A stretch of 64,000 nucleotides of DNA from contig JAFGDT010000071.1 of NCBI GenBank assembly GCA_016931965.1, positions 16,466-80,465 of the forward strand, in the 5' to 3' direction. Below the pieces are notes generated by a model. The model worked only from the letters and a program-made list of their open reading frames with translations. It was not told where the DNA came from and did no database searches. This DNA is from a bacterium. GTDB lineage: Bacteria > Zhuqueibacterota > QNDG01 > DSAB01. The position numbers and the translations under genes were made by a program. Below are positions 9,439-17,571 of the stretch, one piece after another (the first letter of the stretch is position 1; each line of letters opens with the position of its first letter).

Positions 9439-9760
9439 TCACACATCCTGTCGGTTTCTTGAAATTGGTGTATCGTATTTTTTGTCCGGGGGGTACGACG
9501 ACAAACTTATCGTCCCAGGGGCCGAAAATCATTTTTTTCACCAGCGTATTGGAGCCCTGAATTTCTTCTAACTGCAGATGAAAATGATTGGCCATATCTC
9601 GGGCATAGATCTTGTAACCATTCTGATCGGTTTTATCGGTGTCGATATAAGTCAATCCATCGGGCATCAACGGCAGCATTTCTTCGATCACCGTGGCACA
9701 GGCTAAGATTTTGGTTCGTTTTGAATTGGGTAGATGTCGCACTTGATGATTCATGCCCAT
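9431..9760 (-). CDS. Small protein, possible shortened DUF1638-like member
   Basis: 109 residues, first gene of the methyl-transfer operon and overlapping the activator by 8 bases. The N-terminus (TKILACATVIEEMLPLMPDG) resembles the opening of DUF1638 proteins, which often sit beside corrinoid methyltransferases; the C-terminal part contains WDDKFVVVPPGQKI. DUF1638 proteins as I know them are about twice this length, so the middle seems absent. No membrane segment or signal. No good ribosome site precedes either ATG (9760, 9754). Function unknown; a role in corrinoid or methyl transfer is inferred from place only. Confidence 0.65.
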   Translation of the reverse strand: MGMNHQVRHLPNSKRTKILACATVIEEMLPLMPDGLTYIDTDKTDQNGYKIYARDMANHFHLQLEEIQGSNTLVKKMIFGPWDDKFVVVPPGQKIRYTNFKKPTGCVNG

Positions 9761-9804
9761 TTATGATTTGATGAAATAAAAAGCGCTTTGCTAGGTAGAA
9801 AAGT

Positions 9805-11073
9805 CTACTCCGCCGACCAACGGAACATCCGCAGGCCGATCATGAAAAAGGCAATGCCGATACCGATGAGGATTCCGCTGGGAAGCAGCATTTCCCGGAC
9901 CGTAAACTGTCGCCAGAGTGCGCCCTCCATAGCTAAAATCGCCCATTTGATTGGACTGAAGTGACTGATTGTGCGCATCCAGGAGGGCATGGTAAAAAGT
10001 GGAATCATGCCCCCACCCAGCATGGCGAAGATTAAAAGCACCGACCATAAACTTCCAGCGGATCGTTCTGTTTTTCCCAGAACAGACAAAAGCATCATCA
10101 TACCCACAAACGCCAATGAAACGGAGAATAGGGCAATGACCAGCATCGGTAAAGAAGCAGGTATAACATCAAATATGAAGAAAGCGATAAGTAAAATAAC
10201 GATCGACATAGAGAACGTAGTCAGAAAGCAGGCCAGTGCTTTTCCTCCCAGGATTTGCATGCGACCCACAGGGCTCATTAATAAACGGATGAGCGTTCCT
10301 CTTGTTCGTTCTACCACCAATGAGATGCTAAAAGCCGCTGTGCATCCAATCAGTCCCCAAATAATTCCCTGGGGAAACGTAATCGAAAAAGAGTTTGCTG
10401 GACCTTCCCGTTGGATGACCACATCAACATTCTCGATACGGATCGGTTCAACCCCTTGATAAACATCCTCTTCTGATGCTGTGACTTGTTGTTGAGTCGT
10501 TATCCAATCCAGATCGTTAAAAAATTGAAGCCAGCGGGATTGCTCCTCTTGATTAAATTTTGTTGACTGTGTTATCGAATCACGCGCAAGATTCAGATTT
10601 TCATTCATGATTTCTGGATCAGAAAAAAGTGTTTCGAATCGGTTTGCTGCAGATTGGGTAAGAATACCCTGGAGCATGCCTGCCTCTGCTTGTCGCGCTG
10701 GATCCACACCCAATTCAACCGTTGGCGGATCTCCCCAGAAAAAATGCTGACTGGCTTCTCCAAAACCTTTTTTAATGACTACATAGGCCGTGCTTGTGCC
10801 GCGTCGAACCAGATCCTCTGCCTCTTCCCGCGAGCAGGTTGTTACCTCGAGTGCATTGGATGAATCCAGAGCAGTGGCAAACTGGAGAGATTGTTCTGTT
10901 TGGTCCTCATCGACCACGCAGATTCCAATTTTGCTGCTGCCGCTGTCCCCTGAAAAGATTACACCAAAGAGTATAGCAATGGCAAGAGGGAAGAAAAAAG
11001 TAAAAAAGAATCCAAATTTATCTCTTAACAGAATTCGAATATCTTTTAAGGCTAGAGCCCATATCACTTTCAT
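9805..11073 (-). CDS. ABC-2 type transporter permease
   Basis: 422-residue permease of the ABC-2 family: one N-terminal membrane segment (about 18-38), a large outer domain of some 190 residues, then about five membrane segments in the C-terminal half, ending near RMFRWSAE. Its ATG overlaps the stop of the ATPase gene by 4 bases (ATGA), so the two form one exporter. Family members export drugs, polyketides or lipids; the substrate is not predictable. It ends 44 bases before the methyl-transfer operon and may be co-transcribed with it. Confidence 0.9.
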   Translation of the reverse strand: MKVIWALALKDIRILLRDKFGFFFTFFFPLAIAILFGVIFSGDSGSSKIGICVVDEDQTEQSLQFATALDSSNALEVTTCSREEAEDLVRRGTSTAYVVIKKGFGEASQHFFWGDPPTVELGVDPARQAEAGMLQGILTQSAANRFETLFSDPEIMNENLNLARDSITQSTKFNQEEQSRWLQFFNDLDWITTQQQVTASEEDVYQGVEPIRIENVDVVIQREGPANSFSITFPQGIIWGLIGCTAAFSISLVVERTRGTLIRLLMSPVGRMQILGGKALACFLTTFSMSIVILLIAFFIFDVIPASLPMLVIALFSVSLAFVGMMMLLSVLGKTERSAGSLWSVLLIFAMLGGGMIPLFTMPSWMRTISHFSPIKWAILAMEGALWRQFTVREMLLPSGILIGIGIAFFMIGLRMFRWSAE

Positions 11074-11921
11074 GCATCATCCCTCAACTGTTTACCAGTC
11101 AGTTTTAAGAAAACACCCTCCAGGCTGGGACTTTCCATATGAAAATGACGTATGCTTCCCCGTTTCATTAATTTTTCCAGGTCTTTGACCGGTTGTCTGG
11201 TTTGAATCTTTTCTTCTCTATCTTCATATTCCGCAAGGATCGTACTTTCCCCACCGTATTTGTCTATCAGATTCTTAACTGTGTCCAGAGCCAATAGTTT
11301 TCCATGATCAAGGATACCCACATGATCACACAGCCGCTGTGCTTCTTCAATATAGTGGGTCGTGTAAAGAATCGTATGTCCTTCTTTATTTAAATGCATA
11401 ATGCTTTCGAAAATGGCATTGCGGGATTGAGGATCCACTCCCACTGTGGGCTCATCCAAAAGGAGAAGGGAGGGGCTGTGGAGGAGGGCGATGGCTAAAT
11501 TCAATCTTCGTTTCATACCCCCTGAATAGGTTTTGACTCTGTCTTTTCGCCGATCAAATAAACCTGCAAAATCCAAAGTCCAGTTCACCCGTTCCTTTAA
11601 TTGAAGTTTGCCGATGCCCTGCATTCTTCCAAAAAAATCGAGATTTTCCTGGCCGGTCAAATCATCATACAGGGCGAGAGCCTGGGTAGCCACTCCGATT
11701 TTAGCCCGAACGGCTCTACTTTCCGGTGATCCAATACTTTCCATTTCTACGTATCCCTTGTCTGGTTTTAGAATGCCGACCGCCAGATTCACAGCGGTTG
11801 TTTTTCCGGCACCATTGGGACCGAGAAGTCCGAAGATCTCTCCTTTTCGAATTTTCAAAGTCAGATCATTGACTGCTATAATAGAATCAAACTGTTTAAT
11901 TACATGATGAAAAATCAGCAT
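11070..11921 (-). CDS. ABC transporter ATP-binding protein
   Basis: 283-residue ATPase of the DrrA/NodI-like group that pairs with ABC-2 permeases. Walker A GPNGAGKTT near residues 34-42, signature YSGGMKRR, Walker B LLLLDEPT and the H-loop TTHY are intact. A C-terminal extension of about 60 residues follows the nucleotide-binding domain, as in exporters of this group. It is directly upstream of the permease, overlapping it by 4 bases. Confidence 0.95.
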   Translation of the reverse strand: MLIFHHVIKQFDSIIAVNDLTLKIRKGEIFGLLGPNGAGKTTAVNLAVGILKPDKGYVEMESIGSPESRAVRAKIGVATQALALYDDLTGQENLDFFGRMQGIGKLQLKERVNWTLDFAGLFDRRKDRVKTYSGGMKRRLNLAIALLHSPSLLLLDEPTVGVDPQSRNAIFESIMHLNKEGHTILYTTHYIEEAQRLCDHVGILDHGKLLALDTVKNLIDKYGGESTILAEYEDREEKIQTRQPVKDLEKLMKRGSIRHFHMESPSLEGVFLKLTGKQLRDDA

Positions 11922-12105
11922 AGGATCGATCCTTTTCCGGAAATTTTCTCAATATTTTTATTCGGTCTGGATGTAACCATTTGAATGAAGTAAAAGAATC
12001 AGTGCAGTCATATTTAACACTTGTCTATTGGTCTGTTTGTATTCAAAGTATGATTGATCTTCCCGGACCGTTCATAGTTCAATAATACGATATTATCATC
12101 GGGAT
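11922..12105. other. Gene-free spacer between GH9 and ABC genes
   Basis: 184 bases. No open frame of interest, no strong terminator stem and no convincing promoter pair was recognised on either strand, although the ABC operon must start transcription here or upstream. Confidence 0.5.
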
Positions 12106-14181
12106 TCATTCTTCTGGAGGCGCAAAAGGATCAGATCCGTTCCATTTGCCGCCTTGCGCCAGAACTGTATAGAGCGCATCGTGTGTCAATGTTTCAAAAA
12201 TTGTGAATTCAGTGAAAGATATGATATTGCGATCATCAACAAATTGGCGCTCCTTCGCCAGTTCATTGATCGGCGGAATCACGTGTATTGTGCTTCGCCG
12301 ACCCGTCACACCGGGACCGAAAACCGTAATGCCGGGTTTGGGTCCCCATCCTTTGCTGATTGTGTATGCACTTTCACGGTCATGAATATTGTGTACCTGA
12401 TGAAATCCGAGACCGGTGACGTAGCTGATCCCGATGGGATTTAGCCCGAGCTTCCAATCCATCAATTCGGAGGCGGCATCGATGTATTTCTGTTCATGGG
12501 ACAAGCGCCAGGTCAACATCGGCGCTGAAGCATAGTAGGGCTGCCTGACATTGTGCCCCCAACCCCCTGTGGCAGAGTTGTTGCCGACGGGATAGGCATG
12601 CTTTCTCAACTCGGCAATATTGCTGTCCGCCGCAGCTTGAATCATCTCGATAAAATAATCCACAATAACCGGATCCGTGGGGACGTCCTTTTCAATAATG
12701 TATGAGAAGATGTATCCCGGATTATCAAAATGGGTATCGTTCAGTGAATACCCCAAAGTAGAAAATAGATGTTCTTTGTAGGAACCGGCTATGGTGTAGA
12801 GTTCCTCTATTTTCTGATGATCGGCTTCCTCCCCGGTCAACAGGTATTTTTGGATATGGTAGTAGAGTTTTTCCGGATCGGCCATGGCTTCACCGCCAAA
12901 TGCCATGGCCCTTTCCGCACGGTTGATCAGCTCCTCCGTGCGCTCTGGTTTGTACGGTTTTAAAATCCGGGCCAGATGGAGAAAAAGTCCGGCACTGGTG
13001 CAGGTGGCACGGTCGTCAATCCTGACGGTGCCGTAGAGGTTATCGTCCAGATCCATCGGAACCGCAAAGGGATCGGGATAGCCCCTTGTTTCTGTTCCAA
13101 AATGGACGCTTCCGTCTTCATTCTGAAGGTATTCCCAGATGAGTGTGCCCCATTCCGCTTCGTCGATGATGTCCGGGATACCATTGCGATAGCTCAATAT
13201 GTGATAATTCTCGTCAAACTCTCCCGGTATATCAAATTGACCATCGAAAAAGGTTTCCGGAAAGGCTTCATAAATCATCAGATTAACAATGGGATTGGCC
13301 AAGTGGTAGGCACGGCGGTCTGCATCGCCTGCGTCATGGTATCCACCGTAGCATTTGAATGTGCGTTCAGTTCCCGTCACATCGATATTGGCCTCTCCGA
13401 TAGGGCCGTCTACGTCGTAGATCAGCGTGTGACAGGGATTTTCCCGGATATCCGGTTCATGGATTGGACATCCGCAGCGTTGTAGGTACTGTGCGCGGAA
13501 CGTCAAATAAGCCAATCTTCGCGAAAATTCACCGCCCACACCGAAAGGATACGAACAACCGTATCCTTTAACTGCAATTTGATAAGGTCCACCTTCTGGC
13601 ACATCCGACAGATTGATGCGATAGACGTCATCTCCCGAAGAAGGATCATCACCGATCTCTTTTAGGGTCCCGCTGAGAATGGTCTTGCCCGTGTATTGCT
13701 GAAAGACCTCGTAAGCGGGAAGCGGTCCATCGATTTTTCGACTTCCACCCGTTCCGAGCCAAATGGCAAAATTGGCATATCGCACTGTGGAGAGTGCACT
13801 GTAGCCTGCCTGATTTGTCTTAATCGATTCACAGAAGATTTCACGTTCCCTGAATTGAAATGTTGCATGCCCGTGAGGTGTTTCTATCTGATAGGTTTTT
13901 CCTTCCACAAGTTCGGTTGTTTCAAGATAAATATGGTGATCGCATGCATCGGCCTGTGTTGCATAGCGATAGATATGGATCGGCTGCTGTCCATTGATTT
14001 TCCATTTGGAACGATTTCCTATATCCACTTCATCAATATCCAGTGTATCACTGGTAAAGAAGACGACAAGAACCGTATTGGAAGCGGATCGGATCTCTTG
14101 CAGCGTTAATGTTGCTTCTAAACAGAGAATGGGGCATATTGTGAATATCACTGTTAGATAAATTTTCCAATACCGAATCAT
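12106..14181 (-). CDS. Glycoside hydrolase family 9 (endoglucanase/exo-glucosidase type)
   Basis: 691 residues. Signal peptide about 1-22; an Ig-like CelD_N-type module about 118-215 (beginning ESIKTNQAGY); GH9 (alpha/alpha)6 catalytic domain about 220-690. The catalytic base motif is GGYHDAGD (Asp283/Asp286), and the C-terminal region has LGLNPIG, a conserved FHQVHNIHDR stretch and the general-acid region FTEFTIFET. Family 9 enzymes cut beta-1,4-glucans; those with an N-terminal Ig module include processive or oligosaccharide-trimming enzymes. ATG 14181 is preferred over 14196 because AAGGA lies 7 bases upstream. No carbohydrate-binding or dockerin module is present. Confidence 0.93.
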   Translation of the reverse strand: MIRYWKIYLTVIFTICPILCLEATLTLQEIRSASNTVLVVFFTSDTLDIDEVDIGNRSKWKINGQQPIHIYRYATQADACDHHIYLETTELVEGKTYQIETPHGHATFQFREREIFCESIKTNQAGYSALSTVRYANFAIWLGTGGSRKIDGPLPAYEVFQQYTGKTILSGTLKEIGDDPSSGDDVYRINLSDVPEGGPYQIAVKGYGCSYPFGVGGEFSRRLAYLTFRAQYLQRCGCPIHEPDIRENPCHTLIYDVDGPIGEANIDVTGTERTFKCYGGYHDAGDADRRAYHLANPIVNLMIYEAFPETFFDGQFDIPGEFDENYHILSYRNGIPDIIDEAEWGTLIWEYLQNEDGSVHFGTETRGYPDPFAVPMDLDDNLYGTVRIDDRATCTSAGLFLHLARILKPYKPERTEELINRAERAMAFGGEAMADPEKLYYHIQKYLLTGEEADHQKIEELYTIAGSYKEHLFSTLGYSLNDTHFDNPGYIFSYIIEKDVPTDPVIVDYFIEMIQAAADSNIAELRKHAYPVGNNSATGGWGHNVRQPYYASAPMLTWRLSHEQKYIDAASELMDWKLGLNPIGISYVTGLGFHQVHNIHDRESAYTISKGWGPKPGITVFGPGVTGRRSTIHVIPPINELAKERQFVDDRNIISFTEFTIFETLTHDALYTVLAQGGKWNGSDPFAPPEE

Positions 14182-14223
14182 GATTGTTTCCTTCATATTT
14201 TTTTTCAGAGGTTTTTCAAAAAA

Positions 14224-14428
14224 TCAAACATTGACCATGTAGGGATTGCCGACGTTTTCGTAGATGTGGCGCATCTTTTCTCGAATTTCATCAGGTCTAT
14301 CCTGAGCCACTCACTCTATCGAGAGAGTTGATATTGCCAGTGATCGCTTCTTTCTATTCGACTACATCCCGAACATGGGCAAGGCCTACCGTGTGATCCA
14401 CATCGGTAATGTCCATTTCAAACTTCAT
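14224..14428 (-). pseudogene. Remnant of a UroD-type methyltransferase
   Basis: Between GH9 and the UPF0316 gene, the minus strand encodes fragments that look like the C-terminal part of a UroD-superfamily protein: from ATG 14428 FEMDITDVDHTVGLAHVRDV, a TAG, then AITGNINSLDRV (the GN-I/L-P strand of that family), a frame change, and DEIREKMRHIYENVGNPYM to a TGA at 14224. The pieces are in family order but the gene is broken by at least one stop, one frameshift and loss of the N-terminal three quarters. Assignment rests on eye-matched motifs only. Confidence 0.5.
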
Positions 14429-14451
14429 CACTCAGTAGTAACGCGTCGATT

Positions 14452-15090
14452 TTATTTTGATTTTCGCTGTGCATACATTCTGCGATAAATACGAATACGG
14501 CGATAAAACTTAGGCGGTTTACGAAACAGCCGTTTGATAATGCTTTTGCTTGTTGGGAAAATGCCCTCTCTTGCAGAAAGAACATCTTCAATCGTAAAAA
14601 AGGCTTTTGGATTATACCGATCGATTGTTCTAATCGCTTTATCGATATATACTCTATCGACGATAGAATAGAGAATATTCACCTTTCCAGAAGATCCTTC
14701 GGCGTCTATTTGGGTTACGCCAAATCCTCTTGCTCTCATTTTGTCTGCCAATTCAGATGTGTCGCCTGTGGTGATCATTCGAATAATCACTTTACCGTAG
14801 GCCACTTTTTCTTCAATTTTAATGCCGAGATAATTGCCGATCGAAAAACCACCCGCATAGGCAAGATAACAGAAGATATTGTTCAGATTTTGCATGATTT
14901 GCCGTATCGCAATCAACCATATGACGATTTCGAAGAAACCCAATATTGGGGCAAGCAGCTTGTTTCCTCTCGACACAAACATGATCCGTATTGTCCCCAG
15001 GGTCACGTCACAAATGCGTGCAATGAATATCAGCAACGGTAAAATGACAAATGTAAAAATTTCAGAATTGAGGAATGTTTCTATTTCCAT
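14452..15090 (-). CDS. UPF0316 (DUF2179) membrane protein
   Basis: About 212 residues: three N-terminal membrane segments (ILPLLIFIARICDVTLGTIRIMF-type start typical of UPF0316/YebE), then a soluble DUF2179 domain containing GFGVTQIDAEGSSGKVNILYS, and a very basic tail (KPPKFYRRIRIYRRMY). Function unknown in the family. ATG 15090 is preferred to 15108 since GGGG stands 8 bases before it. A near-consensus sigma-70 promoter lies about 100 bases upstream. Confidence 0.85.
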   Translation of the reverse strand: MEIETFLNSEIFTFVILPLLIFIARICDVTLGTIRIMFVSRGNKLLAPILGFFEIVIWLIAIRQIMQNLNNIFCYLAYAGGFSIGNYLGIKIEEKVAYGKVIIRMITTGDTSELADKMRARGFGVTQIDAEGSSGKVNILYSIVDRVYIDKAIRTIDRYNPKAFFTIEDVLSAREGIFPTSKSIIKRLFRKPPKFYRRIRIYRRMYAQRKSK

Positions 15091-15193
15091 CGTGATATCC
15101 CCATGCATTGATTATCGAGGATTTTGATAATACATTTGGATGAAAAAGCCTATCATGAGAAAACAAGTGTTGTGAGTATTACCATTTTATTCA

Positions 15194-15222
15194 AGTATAG
15201 TAAATTGTTTTTAATATATCAA
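15194..15222 (-). promoter_or_regulatory. Sigma-70 type promoter for the UPF0316 gene
   Basis: Minus strand: TTGATA (15222-15217), a 17-base spacer, TATACT (15199-15194). Near-consensus boxes at ideal spacing, oriented toward the gene starting at 15090. The same boxes and much of the spacer recur at 17490-17518. Confidence 0.75.
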
Positions 15223-15357
15223 GAATAATTTGATGGTTTTCTAGGGTGCCTGGCGTGATATAGGACCCTACAGTCTATTGGTTCAGGTCCACTTCTATAA
15301 AGTGTCTCTGATATAGAGAATATAAGTTGTCTCTTATCGTTATTTTTGATTACTTGC

Positions 15358-16113
15358 TCAAGCAGATCTATGTTTATGTAGCGTACCTACGTACATGAGC
15401 ATGGGACTGGGATAGGCGCTGTCTTCCCGATCACCGTCCAGCTCAACACATTTGAATTGTTTTAGTTTGAAGGCATCTATTAATTGTTCCGATGAATTGA
15501 AGAAATAGGTGTGATAGTTTTCCGCATATAATCGATATTTCTGTTTCGGGACGAGGATGACGATTTTCTCTTTCGCGACTCGTTTGAATTCAGCCACTGT
15601 TCTGTCCAGGTCGCTCACATGTTCCAGAGTATGACAACATGTAATGCAATCAAATGCAGAGGAAGGAAACGGCAGATGCTCAGCGAAGCTTTCGACAAGC
15701 GGTATGTTGACATCAATCTGTGCAATATGATTGCGTGCAAGTCTGAGTGCGTTGATGCTCAGATCGAGAGCTGTGACCCGAAAGCCCGCTTGAGCAAGTG
15801 AAAGTGCCAGTTGACCGGTTCCACAGCCGATGTCGAGTACGGAGCAGGGCTGACCGATAGCGTCTCTGATCCGTCGAAAATCTCCTTTGTTGATACACGG
15901 ATTCGTGGTATGTTGCCAACATGCCTCGTAGTGCTTTTTCCAATCTTGTGGTGTGAAAGTCTGGCACTTTTTTCGAAAATCCACTTCAAACCACAGTCCA
16001 AGCTTTTTACGGATGGTCCATCGTGCAAATAGATGTTGGTTGAAGAAGCTGAGCATATCTCGCAGAGGTTCAGGCATCAGGGATTTGAATTTCAGATACA
16101 AACGTCTCGCCAT
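15358..16113 (-). CDS. Class I SAM-dependent methyltransferase
   Basis: 251-residue Rossmann methyltransferase. Motif I VLDIGCGTGQ at about residues 91-100, acidic loop ALDLS, and a post-I region with CCHTLEHVSD typical of the Methyltransf_11/25 group, often acting on lipids, quinones or sugars. The N-terminal 60 residues are basic and could sit on a membrane or partner. It has no operon partner that would name a substrate. Confidence 0.85.
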   Translation of the reverse strand: MARRLYLKFKSLMPEPLRDMLSFFNQHLFARWTIRKKLGLWFEVDFRKKCQTFTPQDWKKHYEACWQHTTNPCINKGDFRRIRDAIGQPCSVLDIGCGTGQLALSLAQAGFRVTALDLSINALRLARNHIAQIDVNIPLVESFAEHLPFPSSAFDCITCCHTLEHVSDLDRTVAEFKRVAKEKIVILVPKQKYRLYAENYHTYFFNSSEQLIDAFKLKQFKCVELDGDREDSAYPSPMLMYVGTLHKHRSA

Positions 16114-16210
16114 GCTCGCTCCACAAGGTACAGGGCGCTATCAAACGCCAGCAACTCGATATATTTTTATTAGATGACTTTTCACATCGGCTACTATTTA
16201 TAACATCGGT

Positions 16211-16438
16211 TTATCTCCGCAGGGGCACCAATCCCTGGGGGGTGTGAAATCTCTTGAACATTATTTTTTCAACAATTAAAAGAAAATCGACTTTTGAAGT
16301 CGCTCCCATAAGTTGAAATGTTGGCTTAACATGGGGAATTATTGACACAATTTCACCTTCTATGTTATACATAAATTGTTCCAATCTTTCCCTGTCCTTA
16401 GGCATGTCAATTTCAAATCGATGAACTTTGTATTTCAT
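16211..16438 (-). CDS. Small conserved-looking hypothetical protein
   Basis: 75 residues, MKYKVHRFEIDMPKDRERLE start, then GEIVSIIPHV and VDFLLIVEKI. The pattern (alternating beta/alpha, a tidy hydrophobic strand at the end) looks like a real small protein and resembles short uncharacterised proteins I have seen beginning KVHRFEI; no function is known to me. AAAGGAACAAAATG supplies a ribosome site. Confidence 0.6.
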   Translation of the reverse strand: MKYKVHRFEIDMPKDRERLEQFMYNIEGEIVSIIPHVKPTFQLMGATSKVDFLLIVEKIMFKRFHTPQGLVPLRR

Positions 16439-16527
16439 TTTGTTCCTTTCTTTTTAACACATAACACCCCGCATGACCGGCTGGCAATGGAGCGCAGCGG
16501 AATTGCAAATCCGAGTTGATGCTGTTT

Positions 16528-17292
16528 TTATGGCTTTATCTCATCCAACTTTCTTGCGATATACACACCATAGCTGTAATGAGTTTTATATTTCTCATAC
16601 AGTTTGATCTCTCGATTTTCCGCTTGCACTATTGCGCGTGCTTCTTCACTATTCCCGTTCCGGTCAAGGAAATCCTTAAAGCTATTCTGCATAGGCCGAT
16701 AATAATTCTCCAGCCAGCAATGCTCTGGTAAAACGAAATAGCCGATCGGAGAATAACCGTTCTTCTCCAGTACGCTAACCTTTGAAGATGCCATATCTAT
16801 TTCGGGATATTCGTCATCCCAATATTTTTGAAGTTCTGACGGACGGGAGTCTGTAATCCAGGTAATCTCCGAAACAACCAGTAGTCCGCCTACTTTCAGA
16901 TAACGATTCCAGTCTTTTACCCCCCTTTCAAAGCCAATATTGTATATCGCCCCCTCAGACCAGATAACATCAAACTCCTCATCTCCAAAGGGTAAGTTGT
17001 CCATTGAACAGCAACGGGTCGATACTTTTTCAGAAAGCCCCATTTTTTCGGCCCTACCTTCAAGTACTTCAAGAAAATCTTGTAGGAAGTCCACTGCCGT
17101 AATCTGAGCTTTCAATAGTTGAGCGAGCAACAATGTGGAAGCCCCCGTACCGCAGCCTATATCGGCAATCTTTAATGGCGCAGATCGGTCTATCATAGAC
17201 ATGTCGATAGCCATTTCTGTCTCTGCATCACCGCCTGGACCCTGCCGGTTTGCACTTTTATGAAGGTCTATCAAAAGTTGATAATCTTTCAC
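16528..17292 (-). CDS. Class I SAM-dependent methyltransferase
   Basis: 254 residues. Motif I IADIGCGTGAS at about 42-52, then AVDFLQDFLE and WSEGAIYNIGFERG, typical of Methyltransf_25-like enzymes. It begins with a short helix (DYQLLIDLHKSANRQGPGG) seen in small-molecule methyltransferases. It is a single transcription unit with its own near-consensus promoter 200 bases upstream. Substrate unknown. Confidence 0.87.
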   Translation of the reverse strand: MKDYQLLIDLHKSANRQGPGGDAETEMAIDMSMIDRSAPLKIADIGCGTGASTLLLAQLLKAQITAVDFLQDFLEVLEGRAEKMGLSEKVSTRCCSMDNLPFGDEEFDVIWSEGAIYNIGFERGVKDWNRYLKVGGLLVVSEITWITDSRPSELQKYWDDEYPEIDMASSKVSVLEKNGYSPIGYFVLPEHCWLENYYRPMQNSFKDFLDRNGNSEEARAIVQAENREIKLYEKYKTHYSYGVYIARKLDEIKP

Positions 17293-17489
17293 TTACTTAT
17301 CCTTATCTGTAGCCATAACAGAGTATTATATACCACAATTCTTCATTTTCGATATGGCCTTATATAAGCTATATTTATTATTTTACTCGTGCAATCCGTT
17401 TTTTCTTTTGGGTTCATATTGATTGAATCTCTTGCTTTTCAATATGCCGATGTCCGTCTCTTTCCCCATGAAAATAATGAAATTACTCA

Positions 17490-17518
17490 AGTATAGTAAA
17501 TTATTTCTGAAATATCAA
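17490..17518 (-). promoter_or_regulatory. Sigma-70 type promoter for the methyltransferase gene
   Basis: Minus strand: TTGATA (17518-17513), 17-base spacer, TATACT (17495-17490), directed at the methyltransferase starting at 17292. It is almost a copy of the promoter at 15194-15222. Confidence 0.75.
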
Positions 17519-17571
17519 GATCCGACTGGAAGTTACCCGGATATGGTTGGGTTTTGTTTGTATTGAGAATT

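Noticed and set aside
9761..9804. Terminator between the ABC permease and the methyl-transfer operon
   Set aside because: Only a 5-base GTAGA/TCTAC stem without a T-run; not enough to call.
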